16,561 nucleotides of DNA from an uncultured Collinsella sp. (GTDB lineage: Bacteria > Actinomycetota > Coriobacteriia > Coriobacteriales > Coriobacteriaceae), in contig CABVDE010000041.1 of the NCBI GenBank assembly GCA_902496945.1, forward strand, positions 1 to 16,561, given 5' to 3'. Positions 13,729 to 16,561 of the stretch are shown here, piece after piece. The notes beneath the pieces were generated by a model. That model was given only the letters and a program-made list of their open reading frames with translations, searched no databases and was not told the DNA's origin. Position numbers and translations under genes: made by a program. Numbering within the stretch: the first letter of the stretch is position 1; every line of letters begins with the position of its first letter.

Positions 13729-13750
13729 TTTGTTCAGCATACTGAACAAA
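13729..13750. promoter_or_regulatory. Perfect palindromic operator-like site upstream of the ATPase gene
   Basis: TTTGTTCAG (13729-13737) and CTGAACAAA (13742-13750) form a perfect 9-bp inverted repeat with a 4-bp spacer. It lies 11 bp before the ATPase start codon and directly upstream of GGAGGT. On the minus strand the centre reads TATGCT, a possible -10 element, so a bound protein would block the promoter. As RNA it would form a 9-bp hairpin next to the ribosome site. Confidence 0.55.
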
Positions 13751-13788
13751 CGGGATGTGGAGCGTGAGCCTGTCTTACCGCGCCGCCC

Positions 13789-16230
13789 CTACCCCAGCGA
13801 GCGGTTGAGGGAGCCGAGCTCATCGTTGCCCATGGTGCGCCACATTTGGAAGATGCAGCCGCGTGCCAGGAAAAAGAAGCCGTTGTCGACCAGCTGCACG
13901 GCAGCATCCGCCAGCTGATTCGTCACGGCGGACACCGGCGGCAGCTCGAGCCCGGCCTTGCGGATGGTTTCGACCGCTTCCTCGAACGTCGGCGGCTCGC
14001 TGACGCCCATCTCGTTCATGAGGCCCTGCATTTCTTCCAGCGCGCTGCTGCCCGATTCCTCACCGCGCGGCACCAGACGATAACAAGCCAGCGCCAACTC
14101 GAGCTGATCGCAATTCCAATAGGCAAACGCCAGGCGATAGAACAGGTAGCCGATTGCAGAACGATCGCTGGCAATGCGCAGGCCGTGGCGCGCCACCTCG
14201 ATAATCTCGTCAAAGCGCTCCAGGCGTGCCAGCACGTTGATCAGCGCAAAGTGCGATTGCATGGACGAACGCGCCAGGTCATAAAGATGGCGCACCTCGG
14301 GCAGCGCTCGTTCAAAGTCCTCTTGATCGGCGTAAAAGCTGCAGATCTCGTGCTGGGCAAAGTACAGCGCATCGGGCGCACGAAGGATTCGCACAGAGCG
14401 GTCTTCTTCCAACACCGGCAGCACCATGCGCACCAGCTGGTTATCGCAAAACTGCGTTTGAACCGGACCTGTCGCCAAAAGCTCGGCGACGGCGCACTTA
14501 GCCTCCAACTCCTCGACAAGACGAGAAAAGCCTTCAAACGCGCCCGTACGGTCGACTTTTGCCTGCTCACGCAACTCAACGACGCGTGTCACATACGGGT
14601 CGCCGTCCTCTTCCATGACCTCCAGTTCATCCGCTGTGTCGGCAAGCAGCAAATCGCGCAGCGCCGGTGGCAGCTTACGATGGTCATCGCGCGGGCGGAC
14701 ATGGACCTCCGCAGGCTCAATCGTCTCCGGAGCGGTTGACTCATATGCCTCAAGCATGCGCTTGCACGGCATATCGTCCATGTCCATGCTCTCAAGATCC
14801 TTGGCGACAGGCACGCAATCGGCCAGATAGGCCGCGCGCCCAAAGGAATACGTTGCGACAACGCGCTCACCCTGCTCGCCATCGGGGGCCGCAATCTGCA
14901 CGTAGCAACGCGTGATGCAGGCGCCCGCAGCAAAGCAAGCCGCTGCAAGCGTGAGCGCCACGCGCGCATCGTGCTCCGCAACCCAGATCGCGCGCGTGTC
15001 CTCGTCCAGCTCGCGCCAGGCGTCATTTTGAGCGTCGTATTCACGTTGCGGCATGGCATCAACGACAGACTGCCCAAACCGAACGAGCATAATCCCCTCG
15101 GCAACGTTTACTCGATAGGTATAGTCGAGCCGCGTGACCACGTTGAGTGCCTCAACGATTCGCGCAAAACGGGTGCGCACGTCCCACTCGCCGCCCGGTT
15201 GGCACGAAACCGTTCCTGGCTTGGCCCACGGGTTGTCGCCTGAGGTTGTATCGAGCAGTCGGGGAACATCGTTGGTCGTCTTAGCGATATGCCACGAATC
15301 AAAGAGCGCACAGCCCTCAAGGCTCGGCGACGAGGCCGCGGGGACCAATCCAGCCCCGATGCGCTCAAGGATGCCGGAAAGGCGGTTGAGACGGCACTCT
15401 ATTGCAAGCAGCGTGTCAATCTCGTCCTGGTCTAGCAGACTACGATCAAAATTGAGATAGAAAAGCTTTGAGCGATCAATGCGAGCCAGGCTCATCTCGG
15501 ACTTGGCAGCAATGGTGCGCAGGCGGGGCAAGTCAATTTCGCTCATAAGGGCGGCGGCATAGCGCTCGATACCGCTCGGATTCTCGGCATGGTCAACGCG
15601 GTAGAGCAGTGTCTCGATAGCGTCAGGTAGCGGTGCCGTGTTAAAGCCCAAAAACAATTCGACCGGCTCGGGCAACTTTACAAGCTTGATCTTGTCGACA
15701 ACACGTTGCATACCCTCGTCGAGTCCGCCGGCGTCCGCCGTGCTCGCAATGGCATTTTCGGAGTCAGCGAATATCACGTAGCGCAGGAACATCGATGCCA
15801 TGAACTCGCCGTAAGGAAGGGAGCGGGCCGAATTCCATGTCTCGTGATCGGACTGTTCGCGCATGGGACCTTCGGGGGAGCCGACGGTTCGCGCGCACGC
15901 GCGCATTGTGCCGTTGGCTCCCCGAACCACAATCTCACCAATACTGGAATCCGACTCGTCAAGGACCAGTTCCATGTCGGGATCACTGGGCAGCGGAGCC
16001 TCGCTAACGGGGCGATCCACCTTGTACACCCCACCCGAAACGCTTACATAGCCCAAAAGCGACACATGGCTTTTGCCGACAAATTCGACAACATAGCAAG
16101 ATTCATGCTGATCCTCGCCAAAGAGTTTCCAGACCACGCCATATGAGCGCCCCGCGGGCTGCTCGGGCATCGTCGGAAAGCGCTTTTTGGGATCGAGAAA
16201 CCTGAGCTTGTATGTCGGACGCTCTGCCAC
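13789..16230 (-). CDS. Unrecognised 813-residue protein with TPR-like C-terminal region
   Basis: I do not recognise this family. The open frame is long, in the same codon style as its neighbours, and starts at GTG with a possible AGGGTGAT ribosome site upstream; the shadow frames over it are far shorter. The product is acidic overall, and I see neither a signal peptide nor a convincing membrane helix, although a short alanine-rich stretch (ALTLAAACFAAGACITRCYVQIA, mid-protein) is hydrophobic. The region at about 620-740 has paired helices spaced as in tetratricopeptide repeats (EICSFYADQEDFERALPEVRHLYDLA, ALINVLARLERFDEIIEVARHGL, YLFYRLAFAYWNCDQLELALACYRLV), suggesting protein-protein contacts. 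No catalytic motif is apparent. It probably is a cytoplasmic scaffold or regulatory protein of a lineage-restricted family. Confidence 0.8.
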   Translation of the reverse strand: MAERPTYKLRFLDPKKRFPTMPEQPAGRSYGVVWKLFGEDQHESCYVVEFVGKSHVSLLGYVSVSGGVYKVDRPVSEAPLPSDPDMELVLDESDSSIGEIVVRGANGTMRACARTVGSPEGPMREQSDHETWNSARSLPYGEFMASMFLRYVIFADSENAIASTADAGGLDEGMQRVVDKIKLVKLPEPVELFLGFNTAPLPDAIETLLYRVDHAENPSGIERYAAALMSEIDLPRLRTIAAKSEMSLARIDRSKLFYLNFDRSLLDQDEIDTLLAIECRLNRLSGILERIGAGLVPAASSPSLEGCALFDSWHIAKTTNDVPRLLDTTSGDNPWAKPGTVSCQPGGEWDVRTRFARIVEALNVVTRLDYTYRVNVAEGIMLVRFGQSVVDAMPQREYDAQNDAWRELDEDTRAIWVAEHDARVALTLAAACFAAGACITRCYVQIAAPDGEQGERVVATYSFGRAAYLADCVPVAKDLESMDMDDMPCKRMLEAYESTAPETIEPAEVHVRPRDDHRKLPPALRDLLLADTADELEVMEEDGDPYVTRVVELREQAKVDRTGAFEGFSRLVEELEAKCAVAELLATGPVQTQFCDNQLVRMVLPVLEEDRSVRILRAPDALYFAQHEICSFYADQEDFERALPEVRHLYDLARSSMQSHFALINVLARLERFDEIIEVARHGLRIASDRSAIGYLFYRLAFAYWNCDQLELALACYRLVPRGEESGSSALEEMQGLMNEMGVSEPPTFEEAVETIRKAGLELPPVSAVTNQLADAAVQLVDNGFFFLARGCIFQMWRTMGNDELGSLNRSLG

Positions 16231-16314
16231 GAAATATCACCCTGATCGGTCGTCTGAAGAAAGGGCCACGGACGGAGCGCGGCATCTATTCGAAATCTTA
16301 CACGACTCAGCAAC

Positions 16315-16340
16315 AAAAAAGCCCCCGTTGCCGGGAGCTT
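16315..16340 (-). terminator. Intrinsic terminator, first repeat copy
   Basis: Read on the minus strand, a 9-bp stem with one mismatch (16319-16327 with 16332-16340), a 4-nt loop and a run of six T make a standard terminator. It lies 10 bp after a tRNA-3'-end-like sequence (16351-16370), the same arrangement as the copy at 16502-16530. Confidence 0.75.
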
Positions 16341-16350
16341 TAATCTCAAT

Positions 16351-16370
16351 TGGTGCGGCGTATAGGATTC
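16351..16370 (-). pseudogene. tRNA 3'-end remnant (exact copy of 16542-16561)
   Basis: On the minus strand this reads GAATCCTATACGCCGCACCA: the end of a T-loop, a T-stem strand CCTAT, an acceptor strand ACGCCGC, discriminator A and CCA. The sequence before it is GCGCG rather than GGTTC, and no matching GCGGCGT acceptor 5' strand is found upstream, so no complete tRNA can form. It looks like a duplicated tRNA tail, as left at an integration or recombination site. Confidence 0.5.
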
Positions 16371-16501
16371 CGCGCATCCGCTGCGCGGATCCGCACCGGC
16401 TTCGCCCGCCTGCCGGCGTGCTCGCCCGCGGGCTGAAAACGCTCCGCGTTTTCTTGACGCCCGCGCCTCGACCGAGGTTCGAATCCATGCGGTGGCAGCA
16501 T

Positions 16502-16530
16502 AAAAGAAAAGCCCCCGTTGCCGGAGGCTT
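16502..16530 (-). terminator. Intrinsic terminator, second repeat copy
   Basis: A 9-bp stem with one mismatch (16509-16517 with 16522-16530) and a 4-nt loop are followed on the minus strand by TTTTCTTTTA. It sits 11 bp after the CCA end of the presumed tRNA at the right edge. Confidence 0.75.
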
Positions 16531-16541
16531 TCAAGTTCAAT

Positions 16542-16561
16542 TGGTGCGGCGTATAGGATTC
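16542..16561 (-). tRNA. Probable 3' end of a tRNA gene cut by the window edge
   Basis: Read on the minus strand, the edge sequence GAATCCTATACGCCGCACCA has the layout of a tRNA 3' end with an encoded CCA, as in the intact tRNA-Ser of this window, and a terminator follows. A complete gene would need ATAGGTTC before it and a GCGGCGT acceptor start beyond the edge. The amino acid cannot be told. It could instead be a second remnant like 16351-16370. Confidence 0.45.

Larger units (their letters stand above)
16231..16561. other. Gene-free right end with tRNA-end repeats and hairpins
   Basis: No protein gene is supportable here. The stretch holds two terminator-plus-tRNA-3'-end units 191 bp apart. 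Between them is a very GC-rich section with small perfect hairpins: 16370-16376 with 16382-16388 (7 bp) and 16436-16442 with 16446-16452 (7 bp, loop TCC). A further tRNA-like GGTTCGAATCC string occurs on the plus strand near 16475-16485. Confidence 0.6.

Noticed and set aside
16237..16540. Two small minus-strand frames (83 and 64 residues) in the right end
   Set aside because: They read through terminator hairpins and tRNA-like strings, share only the translated repeat (such as GNGG), and are better explained as repeats; similar over-predicted small proteins are expected wherever this repeat occurs.

Overview
The window looks like chromosome of a high-GC Gram-positive gut actinobacterium of the class Coriobacteriia, most likely Collinsella or a close relative. 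The basis is the GC-rich coding sequence, GTG starts, clear Shine-Dalgarno sites, the style of the proteins and a CCA-encoding tRNA-Ser gene. This placement rests on resemblance, not on a search. All but one of the protein genes lie on the minus strand; the exception is a D,D-carboxypeptidase gene at about 10.5-11.9 kb.

Region by region. Bases 1-130 hold two perfect 12-bp hairpins and no gene. The chaperone gene htpG (131-2155) follows. Bases 2358-4965 carry a compact minus-strand cluster transcribed wzz/cpsC-like, BY-kinase (cpsD-like), PHP phosphatase (cpsB-like) and then a GNAT acetyltransferase. This is the regulatory triad of a capsule/exopolysaccharide system without glycosyltransferases beside it. 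Bases 5161-8257 carry pstB, phoB-like and phoR-like genes in transcription order, a phosphate module whose pstS, pstC, pstA and phoU genes are not in view. Bases 8361-10320 carry a VanR/VanS-like two-component system. Divergent from it is a secreted D-alanyl-D-alanine carboxypeptidase (10518-11858), with a good promoter and a strong terminator of its own. The layout suggests a cell-wall sensing unit that adjusts peptidoglycan peptide trimming; no vanHAX genes are present.

From about 11.9 kb the region becomes more accessory. It has tRNA-Ser(GCT) with promoter and terminator, a 17-bp inverted copy of the tRNA's 3' part, and a 352-bp gene-free stretch with a 16-bp inverted repeat and TTTARCA tandem repeats. 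An AAA/DUF4143-type ATPase gene follows, with a perfect 9+9-bp palindrome just upstream of its ribosome binding site. An unrecognised 813-residue protein (13789-16230) with a TPR-like C-terminal part lies beyond it.

The last 331 bases hold two copies, 191 bp apart, of a 'terminator plus tRNA 3' end' unit. The second copy is probably the end of a real tRNA gene running off the right edge; the first looks like a leftover, as at an integration site.

I found no CRISPR array, transposase, riboswitch or recognisable phage gene. The best candidates for something undescribed are the hairpin pair at 53-125, the repeat-rich stretch and palindrome flanking the DUF4143 ATPase, the 813-residue protein and the tRNA-end repeats at the right edge.
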